Shown here: piece after piece, positions 40,635-49,255 of the stretch
Numbering within the stretch: position 1 is the stretch's first letter
How the letters are laid out: the number at the start of each line of letters is the position of its first letter
NCBI GenBank assembly: GCA_944322255.1
Contig: CALUOK010000016.1
Span: forward strand, 1 to 56,121
Length of the DNA: 56,121 nt
Reading direction: 5' to 3'
DNA from: Candidatus Methanomethylophilaceae archaeon
GTDB taxonomy: Archaea; Thermoplasmatota; Thermoplasmata; Methanomassiliicoccales; Methanomethylophilaceae
The notes under the pieces: generated by a model
Told to the model about the DNA's origin: nothing
Databases searched by the model: none
Seen by the model: the letters and a program-made list of their open reading frames with translations, nothing else
Made by a program: the position numbers and the translations under genes

Positions 40635-41742
40635 TTACGAAGTGGATTACTCAGAGGTGACCGGAAGGAAGGTGGAGTGCCCCAGCGAGTGCGGTATGTG
40701 CTGCCTGTGCCAGCCGGAGGTTCTCCCGGAGGAGCGCGCGTTCTTCCGCACCAACCACCCCGACGCGCTGGTCAAGGCCAAGGGCCCGGTCCCGTACTTC
40801 GCACTGGCCCTGAAGAAGGGCTGCGGCTCCTGCGTCTTCCTGGAGAACAGGAGGTGCAGGGTCTACGACCACAGGACCGCGTACTGCAGGCAGTTCCCGT
40901 ACCATCTGTACGCCAGCGACCGCATCAAGGTGGAGCTGGACCTCTCGTGCAGGGGGGCGTGGACCGGCAGGGGCAACGACGCCCTCGCCGAGGCCAAGGA
41001 CATCGTGGCCAGGGCGGACCAGAGGATCGTGGCCGCGCTGGAGGAGTCCAAGGCCGTGTACCGCGAGTTCTACGCCAACTGCAGGGAGGCCGGGGTCATG
41101 GCCGACCCGTCAGGACTCAGGATGACGGTCTCAGAGAACCTGTCCATGTTCACGGACCTGGCGTACGTCAGCCGCATCATGGACATGGCCCAGATCGAGC
41201 CGCTGATGTCCCTGTCGGGGATACAGCCGGAGCGCAACCTGGACCTGCCGTCCCTGGAGGAGGCGGGGAGGGACACCGCGATGGAGTCCATGTCCTCGAG
41301 CGACCCCCTCAGCGTGCCCGTTTACTGCGACCCGCAGTGGAACTGGAACATGTTCATGGCCTCCGACGGGAGGATCGTGTGGAACGTGATGGACGACGAC
41401 GGCGACCTCCATCTGAAGGGGGAGGCCCAGGCGGAGGACATCAGGCTCAGGATCCCGGACGCGGCGGGAAGGCACGTGCTGTCCGAGTACATCCAGACCC
41501 TCAACGGCAGGGACAGCTTCATGGGGAGCGTGTTCTCCCTGATGGACGAGAACGGGTACGAGGATGACATGTCCAACGCGTACTACGGCTGCATGTCCGT
41601 GACGGTGATGGACCTCCTGTGGAGGATGTCCATGCTTGACCACTTCATGGGCATCGGATGCGGCGCCGACGCGGTGAGGGAGGCCATCATCTTCTACGAC
41701 ATGGACCGTCTGGACGCGCCCACCATAGGGGCGTTCGTGTGA
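40621..41742 (+). CDS. YkgJ-type cysteine-cluster protein
   Basis: 373-residue protein. The N-terminal third contains a zinc or Fe-S cysteine cluster of the UPF0153/YkgJ kind: CPSECGMCCLC near residues 20-30 and GCGSCVFLENRRCRVYDHR...YCRQFPYHL near 65-95. The C-terminal two-thirds (from about 120) is a separate Asp/Met-rich domain with no recognised relatives. Such clusters often serve in metal binding, but the role here is unknown. Start ATG 40621 has GGGAGGG directly upstream. Confidence 0.84.
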   Translation: MSVADYEVDYSEVTGRKVECPSECGMCCLCQPEVLPEERAFFRTNHPDALVKAKGPVPYFALALKKGCGSCVFLENRRCRVYDHRTAYCRQFPYHLYASDRIKVELDLSCRGAWTGRGNDALAEAKDIVARADQRIVAALEESKAVYREFYANCREAGVMADPSGLRMTVSENLSMFTDLAYVSRIMDMAQIEPLMSLSGIQPERNLDLPSLEEAGRDTAMESMSSSDPLSVPVYCDPQWNWNMFMASDGRIVWNVMDDDGDLHLKGEAQAEDIRLRIPDAAGRHVLSEYIQTLNGRDSFMGSVFSLMDENGYEDDMSNAYYGCMSVTVMDLLWRMSMLDHFMGIGCGADAVREAIIFYDMDRLDAPTIGAFV

Positions 41743-41821
41743 CCATCCCTCTCGCGCGTAATAATAGAGGGTACGCGTAAGCTTATATAGGGAATCCAGT
41801 ATCGTGTCACAGGTAGCCACA

Positions 41822-42037
41822 ATGATGAAGCCTCTCAACGTCCTTAACCAGGCCGTCGGCAAGAACGTCATGGTAGAGCTCAAAGGCAGGAGAGAGTACC
41901 GCGGGGTCCTCGATGGATACGACCCCCACATGAACCTGGTGCTCAGGAACGCCGAGGAGTACTGCGACGGAAAGCTCACGAGAAGGCTCAGCGTTGTGAT
42001 TGTCCGCGGGGACAATGTAATTTACATTTCACCATAA
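41822..42037 (+). CDS. Sm-like (LSm) RNA-binding protein
   Basis: 71-residue archaeal Sm protein that forms a heptameric ring on U-rich RNA. The Sm1 motif (GKNVMVELKGRREYRGVLDGYDPHMNLVL) and Sm2 motif (VVIVRGDNVIYIS) are both present; the latter holds the RG of the RNA-binding pocket. A GTG at 41804 extends the frame, but CTTATATAGG (41779-41788) as TATA box and AGGT before the ATG at 41822 favour this start. The order lsm-rpl37e-purF is conserved across many archaea. Confidence 0.94.
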   Translation: MMKPLNVLNQAVGKNVMVELKGRREYRGVLDGYDPHMNLVLRNAEEYCDGKLTRRLSVVIVRGDNVIYISP

Positions 42038-42052
42038 AAGGAGTGATTGATC

Positions 42053-42223
42053 ATGGGAAAGGGAACACCGGCACAGGGAAGGCACAACAAGTTCAAGACG
42101 CACATCCCCTGCCGCAGGTGCGGCAAGCGCTCGTACCACGTCAGGAAAGGCGTATGCGCCTCCTGCGGATACGGCAAGACCGCGACCATCAGGTCCTACA
42201 ACTGGGCTAAGATCCGCGACTAA
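42053..42223 (+). CDS. rpl37e: 50S ribosomal protein L37e
   Basis: Zinc-ribbon ribosomal protein eL37, 56 residues: [20 protein letters not shown], then [22 protein letters not shown] and a YNWAKIRD end. The four Cys (HIPCRRC and CASC) form the zinc site. A strong AAAGGAG precedes the ATG at 42053 by about nine bases. It lies 15 bases after lsm and 9 bases before purF; a short gene that length filters often miss. Confidence 0.95.
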   Translation: MGKGTPAQGRHNKFKTHIPCRRCGKRSYHVRKGVCASCGYGKTATIRSYNWAKIRD

Positions 42224-42232
42224 GGGGATCAC

Positions 42233-43642
42233 ATGACAGGGCCGGAGCACAGTTGCGGCGTGGTCGGAATCAGTGCTGATTTCGACGTGGCGTCAGCTCT
42301 GCACACAGCCCTGATGATCATCCAGCACCGCGGCCAGGAGAGCGCCGGGATCTCGGTTTTCAACGGCAGCACCATCGAGACCGTCAAAGGCAACGGCCTT
42401 GTGACGGTGGCGCTGCCAAAGGAGGAGATCCAGACCCTCCTGGGCCACGTCGGCGTGGGCCATGTGAGGTATTCCACCACAGGCTCCAAGAGCATCCAGA
42501 ACGCTCAGCCGCTGACCGTCATGACCAACTTCGGCACCGTGGCGGTCGCCCACAACGGGGACATAACCAATTTCGCGCAGCTCAAGGAGAAGTACATGAA
42601 GGAGGGCTGGACCTTCCTCACGGACTCCGACAGCGAGCTGGTAACCAAGCTCCTCGGCAAGTACATGACAATGTACAACGACCCGGTCAAGGCCATCAGG
42701 GCCGCGATGGGGGAGCTCGACGGGTCATTCTCAATCACCATGCTCATCAACGACCGTCTGTTCGCCATCCGCGACATGTACGGTTTCAGGCCCCTCTGCC
42801 TCGGCAAGATCGACGGGGGTTACATCGCGGTCTCGGAGAGCGCGGCCATCGACGCGCTCAGGGGCGAGCTCATCAGGGACATCGAGCCCGGCGAGATCTG
42901 CGAGATAACCAAGGACACCTTCAAGATCTACCCTCCGCCCGCGGAGCACCCCAAGGCGTTCTGCATGTTCGAGTGGGTGTACTTCGCCAGGCCGGACTCC
43001 ATCCTGGACGGACAGGAGGTCTACGCCGTCCGCAGGAAGATCGGGGAGATCCTCGCCAGGGAGTGCCCCGCCGACGTCGACCTGGTCATGCCGGTGCCGG
43101 ACTCCGGGCGCGCCCATGCCATCGGGTACTCCTGCGCCACGGGCATCCCCTACGAGGAGGGCTTCATGAAGAACCGCTTCGCCGACAGGACCTTCATCAT
43201 GCCCGACCAGAAGCAGAGGGAGTCGGCGGTCTCCATGAAGATGAACCCCATCAAGAGCACCGTCAACGGCAAGCGCATCATGATCGTTGACGACAGCATC
43301 GTCAGGGGGACGACCCTGAAGAAGCTGGTGGCCATGCTCCGCAAGGCCGGTGCCAAGGAGGTCCACGTCCGCGTCGGCAGCCCGCCCATCATCGCGCCCT
43401 GCTACTACGGCGTCGACATGAAGTCCAGGGACCAGTTCATCGCCAACAAGCACAGCGTCGAGGAGATCAGGGAGATCATCGGCGCGGATTCCCTGGGATA
43501 CATCAGCATCGAGGGTCTCATCGAGGCCATCGGCTTCAAGGAGAGGGACCTGTGCCTGGCGTGCGTCAACGGCAAGTACCCCACCAGCATCCCCGGCGAG
43601 GTCCACAGGTTCCAGACCAACCTCAGGCAGGACTTTAACTGA
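42233..43642 (+). CDS. purF: Amidophosphoribosyltransferase
   Basis: First committed enzyme of purine synthesis: PRPP plus glutamine to phosphoribosylamine. The 469 residues start with MTGPEHSCGVVGIS; the short propeptide would be removed to expose Cys8 as the Ntn nucleophile of the glutaminase domain. The PRPP-binding motif RIMIVDDSIVRGTT (about 346-359) and the CGVV, GRVR-like segment HVGVGHVRYSTTG are intact. C-terminal Cys (CLACVNGKYP) suggests the Fe-S type. The ATG at 42233 has AGGGGATC upstream. Confidence 0.95.
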   Translation: MTGPEHSCGVVGISADFDVASALHTALMIIQHRGQESAGISVFNGSTIETVKGNGLVTVALPKEEIQTLLGHVGVGHVRYSTTGSKSIQNAQPLTVMTNFGTVAVAHNGDITNFAQLKEKYMKEGWTFLTDSDSELVTKLLGKYMTMYNDPVKAIRAAMGELDGSFSITMLINDRLFAIRDMYGFRPLCLGKIDGGYIAVSESAAIDALRGELIRDIEPGEICEITKDTFKIYPPPAEHPKAFCMFEWVYFARPDSILDGQEVYAVRRKIGEILARECPADVDLVMPVPDSGRAHAIGYSCATGIPYEEGFMKNRFADRTFIMPDQKQRESAVSMKMNPIKSTVNGKRIMIVDDSIVRGTTLKKLVAMLRKAGAKEVHVRVGSPPIIAPCYYGVDMKSRDQFIANKHSVEEIREIIGADSLGYISIEGLIEAIGFKERDLCLACVNGKYPTSIPGEVHRFQTNLRQDFN

Positions 43643-43693
43643 GGATCCAACCGATTCGCAATCCGTGTTCCGCCGTCCCATGCGCGGTTTCGG

Positions 43694-43720
43694 GTGTTAC
43701 GAAATCATTTTAAGTAACAC
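43694..43720 (+). promoter_or_regulatory. Inverted repeat flanking the TATA box of the first methyltransferase
   Basis: GTGTTAC (43694-43700) and GTAACAC (43714-43720) bracket TTTTAAG (43708-43714), the TATA box about 27 nt before the ATG at 43738. The half-site matches the operator upstream of the LysR-like regulator (GTGTTATC/GATAACAC), although the spacer is 13 rather than 6 bases. Confidence 0.6.
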
Positions 43721-43737
43721 TAGCGTTCCTTCATACG

Positions 43738-44466
43738 ATGGACGCGATCAAGAGGCACTGGGACACACGCTCCGCCGATTACAACGACTTCGTGGTCAGG
43801 GGTTTCTCCATCGAGAGGGAGCGCAGGTCCTGGCAGGACCACTTCTCGTCGATCCTCGGGACCGAGCCCCTGGAGATCCTGGACGTGGGCTGCGGGCCCG
43901 GCATAGTGTCCATGCAGCTGGCCGACCTGGGCCACCGGATGACCTCCGTGGACCTGTCCGACAGGATGCTGGAGTACGCCAGGGAGAACGCCAGGGAGAA
44001 CGGGTTCGACATCGAGTTCCATCAGGCGGATGCGATGGCTCTGCCGTTCGCCGACTCCTCCTTCGAGGCGGTTGTCAGCGACTACATGCTCTGGACCGTC
44101 CCGGACCCGGAGAGGGTGATATCCGAGTGGTACAGGGTCCTGAAGCCCGGATGCAGGCTGGCGTACACCGACGGGGACTGGTTCACGGACCCGAGGATGA
44201 CGCCGCTCAGGTGCAGGGTGTCCGACATGTTCGTCAGGCTTGAGAAGGGCAGGGACAGGAACGACGTGGAGAGGGAGGAGTCGGAGATGGACCTCTGGTC
44301 GTCCCGCGCCGACCGTCCCTCCGACGACGTCAGGATGCTGGAGGAGGCAGGGTTCACCGACATCAGGGTCATCGAGAACGTCCAGAAGAAGGTCCTCCAC
44401 GGCTCCAGGTACCTGGCACACGGTCTCACCAACAACCATTTCACGATCACCGCCGTGAAGCCGTGA
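43738..44466 (+). CDS. Class I SAM-dependent methyltransferase
   Basis: 242 aa. Rossmann methyltransferase fold with motif I ILDVGCGPGIVSMQLADLG (about residues 46-64), motif II around TSVDLSDRMLEYA, and the post-I AFADSSF-like LPFADSSFEAVVSDYMLWTV. The substrate is unknown. It is followed by a second, more diverged methyltransferase and an ABC importer in the same direction. The TATA box inside an inverted repeat implies regulation, and no leader is present. Confidence 0.87.
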   Translation: MDAIKRHWDTRSADYNDFVVRGFSIERERRSWQDHFSSILGTEPLEILDVGCGPGIVSMQLADLGHRMTSVDLSDRMLEYARENARENGFDIEFHQADAMALPFADSSFEAVVSDYMLWTVPDPERVISEWYRVLKPGCRLAYTDGDWFTDPRMTPLRCRVSDMFVRLEKGRDRNDVEREESEMDLWSSRADRPSDDVRMLEEAGFTDIRVIENVQKKVLHGSRYLAHGLTNNHFTITAVKP

Positions 44467-44514
44467 ATACGTTCGGGGAAGTCGTACGCACCGAGTATTA
44501 TTTATTTCAGATTC

Positions 44515-44521
44515 GTGTTAC
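44515..44521 (+). promoter_or_regulatory. GTGTTAC half-site before the second methyltransferase
   Basis: GTGTTAC lies between the TATA element (TATTATTTATTT, 44497-44508) and the ATG at 44530. It matches one half of the inverted repeat upstream of the first methyltransferase. A single 7-mer could be chance. Confidence 0.3.
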
Positions 44522-44529
44522 TGATTCCG

Positions 44530-45273
44530 ATGGAATCTAACCTGGAGCAGATAGAGGGCTACTGGACCCTGAGGGCCGACGGCTACTCCGAGACAGTGCT
44601 GGAGCAGATCGAGGACGGCCGTTACAGGCACTGGCTCGGGATCATAGAGAAGCACCTCCCCGACGGGGAGCGCCTGAGGATCCTGGACGTGGGCTGCGGG
44701 CCCGGGTTCTTCCCCATCATCCTGGGCCGCGAGGGCCATTCGGTCACCGCCGTGGACTACACGGAGGCGATGCTCGACCAGGCCAGGGAGAACTGCTCCA
44801 GATACGGCGTGGACGCGGAGTTCATGCGCATGGACGCCCAGCATCTCGACTTCGACGACGACTCGTTCGACGTCGTGATCTCCAGGAACCTGGTTTGGGA
44901 CCTGGAGTCCCCCAGGGGCGCCTACAGGGAGTGGCTCAGGGTCGTCAGGTCCGGGGGCAAGCTCATGGTCTTCGACGGGAACCACTATCTCTACATCTAC
45001 GACGAGGAGTACGCCGAGGTCAGGGAGGGCGACCGGAGGATATCCGCGGAGCACGACCACATGAACGGCGTGGACGCATCGATCATGGAGCGCATAGCCA
45101 GGAAGCTCCCCCTCAGCAGGGAGAGGCGCCCCCAGTGGGATGTGGACACCCTCATAGAGATGGGTGCGAAGAACCTGGTCGTCGACACCGACGGCAGGGA
45201 CTCGTACAGGATCCAGGTCGACGGGGAGACCATCTACCTCCCGAGCACCTTCTTCATCTGCGTCACCAAGTGA
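44530..45273 (+). CDS. Class I SAM-dependent methyltransferase
   Basis: 247 aa, similar in plan to the preceding methyltransferase. Motif I is ILDVGCGPGFFPIILGREG, followed by TAVDYTEAMLDQA and a DDDSFDVVISRNLVWDLE post-motif. The C-terminal half differs, with an Arg-rich RKLPLSRERRPQWDV segment. The ATG at 44530 has TATTATTT about 27 nt upstream. The next gene, a FecCD-type permease, starts ten bases downstream, so this enzyme is probably in the transporter operon. Substrate unknown; a role in modifying a metal chelate or corrinoid is possible but not shown. Confidence 0.87.
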   Translation: MESNLEQIEGYWTLRADGYSETVLEQIEDGRYRHWLGIIEKHLPDGERLRILDVGCGPGFFPIILGREGHSVTAVDYTEAMLDQARENCSRYGVDAEFMRMDAQHLDFDDDSFDVVISRNLVWDLESPRGAYREWLRVVRSGGKLMVFDGNHYLYIYDEEYAEVREGDRRISAEHDHMNGVDASIMERIARKLPLSRERRPQWDVDTLIEMGAKNLVVDTDGRDSYRIQVDGETIYLPSTFFICVTK

Positions 45274-45282
45274 GGACTGAGG

Positions 45283-46344
45283 ATGGACGTCCCCGAGACC
45301 CCGGACTCCGATTTCAGGAGGAGCTACCGTCGGACGCTGGTCCGCAGGATGGCGTTCATCGCGGGATGCGTCGTGCTGTGCCTCCTGGTGATGGCCTACT
45401 CCATCACCCTGGGCACGTACCCGATCACGATGTCCGAGGTCTACCACGTCATATGGGACGCCATACTGAACATCCCCCAGGACAGCACCGACTACTGGGT
45501 GGTCGTGGACCTGCGTCTGCCCAGGATCATCGGGGCCATAGTGTGCGGGTTCGCCCTCGCCGTCTGCGGGACCGCGATGCAGAGCATCCTGAAGAACCCG
45601 CTCGCTGACCCGTACACCATGGGAATATCCTCGGGAGCGGGCTTCGGCGCCGCCGTCGCCCTGATCCTCGGGGTGGAGCTGGTGGCCGGCGGAGGTGTGG
45701 TCGTCAACGCGTTCGTCTTCGCGCTGATCCCGATGGCGGTGATACTGCTGATGAGTAGGGTCAGGAGGGCCACACCTACCATGATGATCCTGTGCGGGAC
45801 GTCCCTGATGTACATGTTCAACGCCCTGACCCAGCTGTTCATGATCGTAGCCGACCCAGACGACCTCTCCAACGTGTACAACTGGATGGTCGGAACGCTG
45901 GAGCACCTGTCCTACGAGAACCTGCCGCTGATCATCTTGGTGACGGTAGCAGGTTCGCTGGTGGTGCAGCTGATGGCCAGCAGGCTCAACGTCATGGGCA
46001 CAGGGGACGAGAGCGCCAGGACCCTTGGGGTCAACGTGGACAAGGAGCGCCTGCTCCTGCTGATACTGGTGACGGTCGTCGCCGCCACAGTGGTTAGCTT
46101 CACGGGGGTCATCGGGTTCGTGGGACTCGTCGCCCCCCACGTGGCCAGGATAATTGTGGGGTCGGACAACAAGTATCTGGTGCCGGCCGCCGGCGTGTTC
46201 GGGGCGCTGCTCCTGCTGCTCGCCGACATGGCGTCCAGGATCCTGGCTAACTCCGTCCTGCCCGTGGGAGTCATCACGGCGTGCATCGGAGGGCCGGTGT
46301 TCATACTGCTCATACTGCGCAGCAGCAAGGAGGCCTGGAGATGA
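45283..46344 (+). CDS. FecCD/BtuC-type ABC transporter permease
   Basis: Permease of the iron-siderophore/cobalamin importer family, 353 aa with about ten helices. Signatures: LRLPRIIGAIVCGFALAVCG (family motif RLPR), MQSILKNPLADPYTMGISSG and TGVIGFVGLVAPHVARI-IVG, the latter the coupling-helix region contacting the ATPase. Together with the following ATP-binding protein and binding protein it forms a complete importer. ATGA overlap with the next gene indicates translational coupling. Confidence 0.94.
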   Translation: MDVPETPDSDFRRSYRRTLVRRMAFIAGCVVLCLLVMAYSITLGTYPITMSEVYHVIWDAILNIPQDSTDYWVVVDLRLPRIIGAIVCGFALAVCGTAMQSILKNPLADPYTMGISSGAGFGAAVALILGVELVAGGGVVVNAFVFALIPMAVILLMSRVRRATPTMMILCGTSLMYMFNALTQLFMIVADPDDLSNVYNWMVGTLEHLSYENLPLIILVTVAGSLVVQLMASRLNVMGTGDESARTLGVNVDKERLLLLILVTVVAATVVSFTGVIGFVGLVAPHVARIIVGSDNKYLVPAAGVFGALLLLLADMASRILANSVLPVGVITACIGGPVFILLILRSSKEAWR

Positions 46345-47117
46345 CCGAGCTGGTCGTCACGGACCTCACCTTCGGATACGGGGACGACCCCGTGCTGAGC
46401 GGGGTGTCGTTCACGCTGGACCGCCCGGAGCTGGTCTGCGTCATAGGTCCCAACGGGGTCGGCAAGACCACGCTGGTAAAGTGCCTTAACAAGCTTCTGA
46501 AGCCCAACGCGGGCAGCGTCACCCTGGACGGGGAGGACGTGCTGGGGATGCGCCTGATGGACCTGGCCCGCAAGATGGCGTACGTTCCCAACCGCATGGA
46601 CCAGGTGTTCCGCACCACGGTGGCGGAGACCGTCCTGATGGGGAGGTTCCCGTTCGCCCAGTGGGCCAACTCCGACAGGGACCTGGACGTGGCGGACAGG
46701 GCGATGGGCGCCCTGCACATCCAGGCCATCTCCGACAGGGACGTGTCCGAGCTCAGCTCCGGGCAGCTGCAGAAGGTCCTGATAGCCAGGGGCCTGGCGC
46801 AGGAGCCCCGGGTGCTCATACTGGACGAGCCCACGTCGAACCTGGACGTGAGGCACCAGATGGAGGTCATGGGGTTCCTGAGGGACTACGCCAGGGGCAA
46901 CGGCATCATCGTTCTCATGGTGTGCCACGACCTGAACCTCACCGCGGCCTACGCGGACAGGGTGATAATGGTCTCCGACGGGGGCATCTACGCCGACGGG
47001 AGCGCATGGGACGTCATGACCGAATCGAACATCCGCGAGGTGTACGGCGTTGACTCGAAGGTCATCGACGCCGGAGGCAGGCCCCACGTGATCCTGTTCG
47101 CAGGGGGCGGCGAATGA
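46341..47117 (+). CDS. ABC transporter ATP-binding protein (FecE/BtuD type)
   Basis: 258-residue ATPase. Walker A is GPNGVGKTT (about residues 36-44), the signature LSSGQLQKVLIARGLAQEP (SSGQ in place of SGGQ), and Walker B VLILDEPTSNLDV. The H-loop His follows in MVCHDLNLTAAYADRV. Start ATG 46341 overlaps the permease stop (ATGA); the frame extends upstream only as shadow. It powers the permease encoded immediately before it. Confidence 0.94.
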   Translation: MTELVVTDLTFGYGDDPVLSGVSFTLDRPELVCVIGPNGVGKTTLVKCLNKLLKPNAGSVTLDGEDVLGMRLMDLARKMAYVPNRMDQVFRTTVAETVLMGRFPFAQWANSDRDLDVADRAMGALHIQAISDRDVSELSSGQLQKVLIARGLAQEPRVLILDEPTSNLDVRHQMEVMGFLRDYARGNGIIVLMVCHDLNLTAAYADRVIMVSDGGIYADGSAWDVMTESNIREVYGVDSKVIDAGGRPHVILFAGGGE

Positions 47118-48505
47118 ACGCCCGTCGCGCACTGGTCGTGGCGGTGGCGGTGCTGTTGGTCCTGTCCGCGGCGCTCCTGTACGTGAGGGCCGAGAACGGG
47201 AAGCTGCACGCCGATGCCGGGCAGTCCGACATAGGGCTGACCGTTGGTCAGCAGCTTGAGGAGGACGGGTTCCCCAGCGAATCCTCCAGGCTGTGGGTGT
47301 ACGGCAACGCCGACGAGGACGACGACATCGACGAGGACGACATAGAGTACCTGCTGGGGGTCCTGTCGGGCAACAATCCTGAGACGGTCCTGTGCGACGC
47401 CAACTGCGACGGTGTGGTTGACAACAGGGACCTGCAGTACATCCAGAGGATCATCGCCTCCGATGACATGGAGGTGTTCTACGTGGACAACTACTACCGC
47501 GTGGCATCCGTGTCATGGCCGGTGGAGCGCATAGCCATCGGCTACTGCAGCGGGGCGTACGTCGCGGACCTCACGGGTCTGGCGGACAAGGTCGTGCTGG
47601 TGGACGAGACGATCAAGAGCTACTGGAGCGGGATGAGCTCGCACTTCTCAAAGGCCGGATCCTTCGGGGCCACGGAGACCCCCAACTACGAGACCATGAT
47701 CGCCGCGGACATAGACGTGTACGTGGTGGGGTACTGCGACGCCAACGCGGATGGGATATCCCCCTCCCGCCTCAACCCCGTGGGGATCGACGTGATGTTC
47801 ATCTCCACGGCCGACAACAGCGGTGTCGACATACCGAACGAGAGCATAGACCGCTCCATACTGATGTTCGCCTTCCTGCTCCAGGGGGACATGAAGAAGA
47901 CGTACGAGTACCTCGACTGGCACGACAGCCTCCTGGAGCTAATGTCCGAGGCCACCTCCATGATCCCGGAGGACGAGAGGGAGGCGATGATCATGACCCG
48001 CGTGTCCGCCCTGTACTCCACCGGGACTTACAGCATCACGGGGAGGGACAACACCAACAACATCCATGCGGAGTGGGTCGGCGTGGACGCGGTGGGACAG
48101 CACAGCGACATGCTGTCCAAGAACTACCAGGACCTGAACCTCGAGTCGCTGGCGACCCTGATCATGGAGAACAAGCGCAACGGGAAGGTGTTCCTGGTGG
48201 ACAACGCCCATGACGGCATGAGGCACCAGTACGACCTGGGGGAGTGCCTGGCGGCGGACTCGGAGGCGCTCTCGCAGGTGGATGCGGAGATCCACTACCT
48301 GGGCATGGCCAGGGAGATGGGCAACAGCCCCCTGTACATAGTGGAGATGGCGTTCTACGTGTGCGTGATGTACCCGGAAATAGCCGAGTCCATAGGGCTC
48401 GACTACGAGAAGCTCTTCTGGGAGTACTTCGACATGTTCGCCGGCGAGGGGTACTGGACGGACCTGGACATCGAGGACTTCTTCCTGGATTACGGAGTGG
48501 CCTGA
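47114..48505 (+). CDS. ABC importer substrate-binding protein with N-terminal dockerin-like EF-hand module
   Basis: 463-residue extracellular protein. Residues 5-25 are a signal/anchor helix without a lipobox Cys. At about 60-118 there are two calcium-loop-like repeats, NADEDDDIDEDDIEYLLGV and DANCDGVVDNRDLQYIQRI, matching the paired F-hand pattern of type I dockerins. From about 130 to the end lies a FepB/BtuF-type periplasmic-binding fold (WPVERIAIGYCSGAYVADL; NYETMIAADIDVYVVGYCDA; GIDVMFIS). Such a combination is unusual in a binding protein. ATGA overlap with the ATPase gene places it in the importer operon. The substrate is unknown; the family binds iron, haem or corrinoid chelates. Confidence 0.87.
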   Translation: MNARRALVVAVAVLLVLSAALLYVRAENGKLHADAGQSDIGLTVGQQLEEDGFPSESSRLWVYGNADEDDDIDEDDIEYLLGVLSGNNPETVLCDANCDGVVDNRDLQYIQRIIASDDMEVFYVDNYYRVASVSWPVERIAIGYCSGAYVADLTGLADKVVLVDETIKSYWSGMSSHFSKAGSFGATETPNYETMIAADIDVYVVGYCDANADGISPSRLNPVGIDVMFISTADNSGVDIPNESIDRSILMFAFLLQGDMKKTYEYLDWHDSLLELMSEATSMIPEDEREAMIMTRVSALYSTGTYSITGRDNTNNIHAEWVGVDAVGQHSDMLSKNYQDLNLESLATLIMENKRNGKVFLVDNAHDGMRHQYDLGECLAADSEALSQVDAEIHYLGMAREMGNSPLYIVEMAFYVCVMYPEIAESIGLDYEKLFWEYFDMFAGEGYWTDLDIEDFFLDYGVA

Positions 48506-48963
48506 ACCGCTGTGGCGGTCGCCGAGACCCCGTCGGAGCGGATGTCCACTGCCAGGATGTTCCCGTCAGAGTCGATGTGGTACGTGAACCTCCCGTCCGG
48601 ATCGAGCCAGAGTGTCACGGTCTTCCCGAGGGTCTCTGCGGAACCGATGTCGGTGTAGATCTCCACAGGGGTTCCTCCGGAACCGAGGATCAGGAACGAC
48701 TCCAGGGTCACCGTCTCCCCGTCCGCATGTTCGAGGACGTACGAGAATCCCAGCACCTTCTGGAAGCTGGACTCGCCGGTGTCCCTGCAAGCGGCGGTTC
48801 CGGTCAGGGCCGTGCCGTCCTCCCAGGTCCCGACGACGGTGTACTCCGGATAGGTCTCGGGCTCGTCCATCGCGGTCCCGATGCCGAAGGCCACCAGTGT
48901 GCCGGCCAGACATATCACCACCACTGCCGCTGCGAGCGTCACGGCGGACGCGTTCATACCCAT
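48490..48963 (-). CDS. Hypothetical secreted protein, 157 aa
   Basis: Unknown. Residues 5-30 are a signal peptide or membrane anchor (SAVTLAAAVVVICLAGTLVAFGI) and the rest is beta-rich with Thr/Glu (TYPEYTVVGTWEDGTALTGTA; DPDGRFTYHIDSDGNILAVD), suggesting an extracellular beta domain. GTTATATCAT (48986-48995, minus strand) is a TATA box about 27 nt before the ATG at 48963; an ATG two codons later is also possible. It converges on the binding-protein gene with a 16-base overlap. Confidence 0.75.
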   Translation of the reverse strand: MGMNASAVTLAAAVVVICLAGTLVAFGIGTAMDEPETYPEYTVVGTWEDGTALTGTAACRDTGESSFQKVLGFSYVLEHADGETVTLESFLILGSGGTPVEIYTDIGSAETLGKTVTLWLDPDGRFTYHIDSDGNILAVDIRSDGVSATATAVQATP

Positions 48964-49103
48964 GCTACTCCGAATGGAGGGTCATGATATAACGTCGATG
49001 TCGGAATCTTCCGGGAACCGTCGAAGTCTTGGTCTCAGTCAATGGATCGTGATTTTGAGCGATAGAAATGTTTAAATAGAATCAATATATCAGCGATTTT
49101 GCT

Positions 49104-49179
49104 GGGCAGGTAGATCAGTTGGAAGATCGTTACCTTGGCATGGTAGAGGCCGCGAGTTCGAATCTCGCCCTGTCCACCA
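49104..49179 (+). tRNA. tRNA-Ala (GGC), CCA encoded
   Basis: Acceptor GGGCAGG pairs with CCTGTCC, including the G3-U70 pair that marks alanine tRNAs. The anticodon stem TTACC/GGTAG closes loop TTGGCAT, giving anticodon GGC. The T-arm is GCGAG-TTCGAAT-CTCGC, the discriminator is A, and CCA is encoded (49177-49179). GTTTAAATAG (about 49067-49076) is the likely TATA box. Confidence 0.92.
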
Positions 49180-49255
49180 CTTTTCCTCATCATCGATTCG
49201 ATTCGGATTTCCGTATCGTGTATGGTTTATCATTACGCAATCCTTGCGTTCAGGC

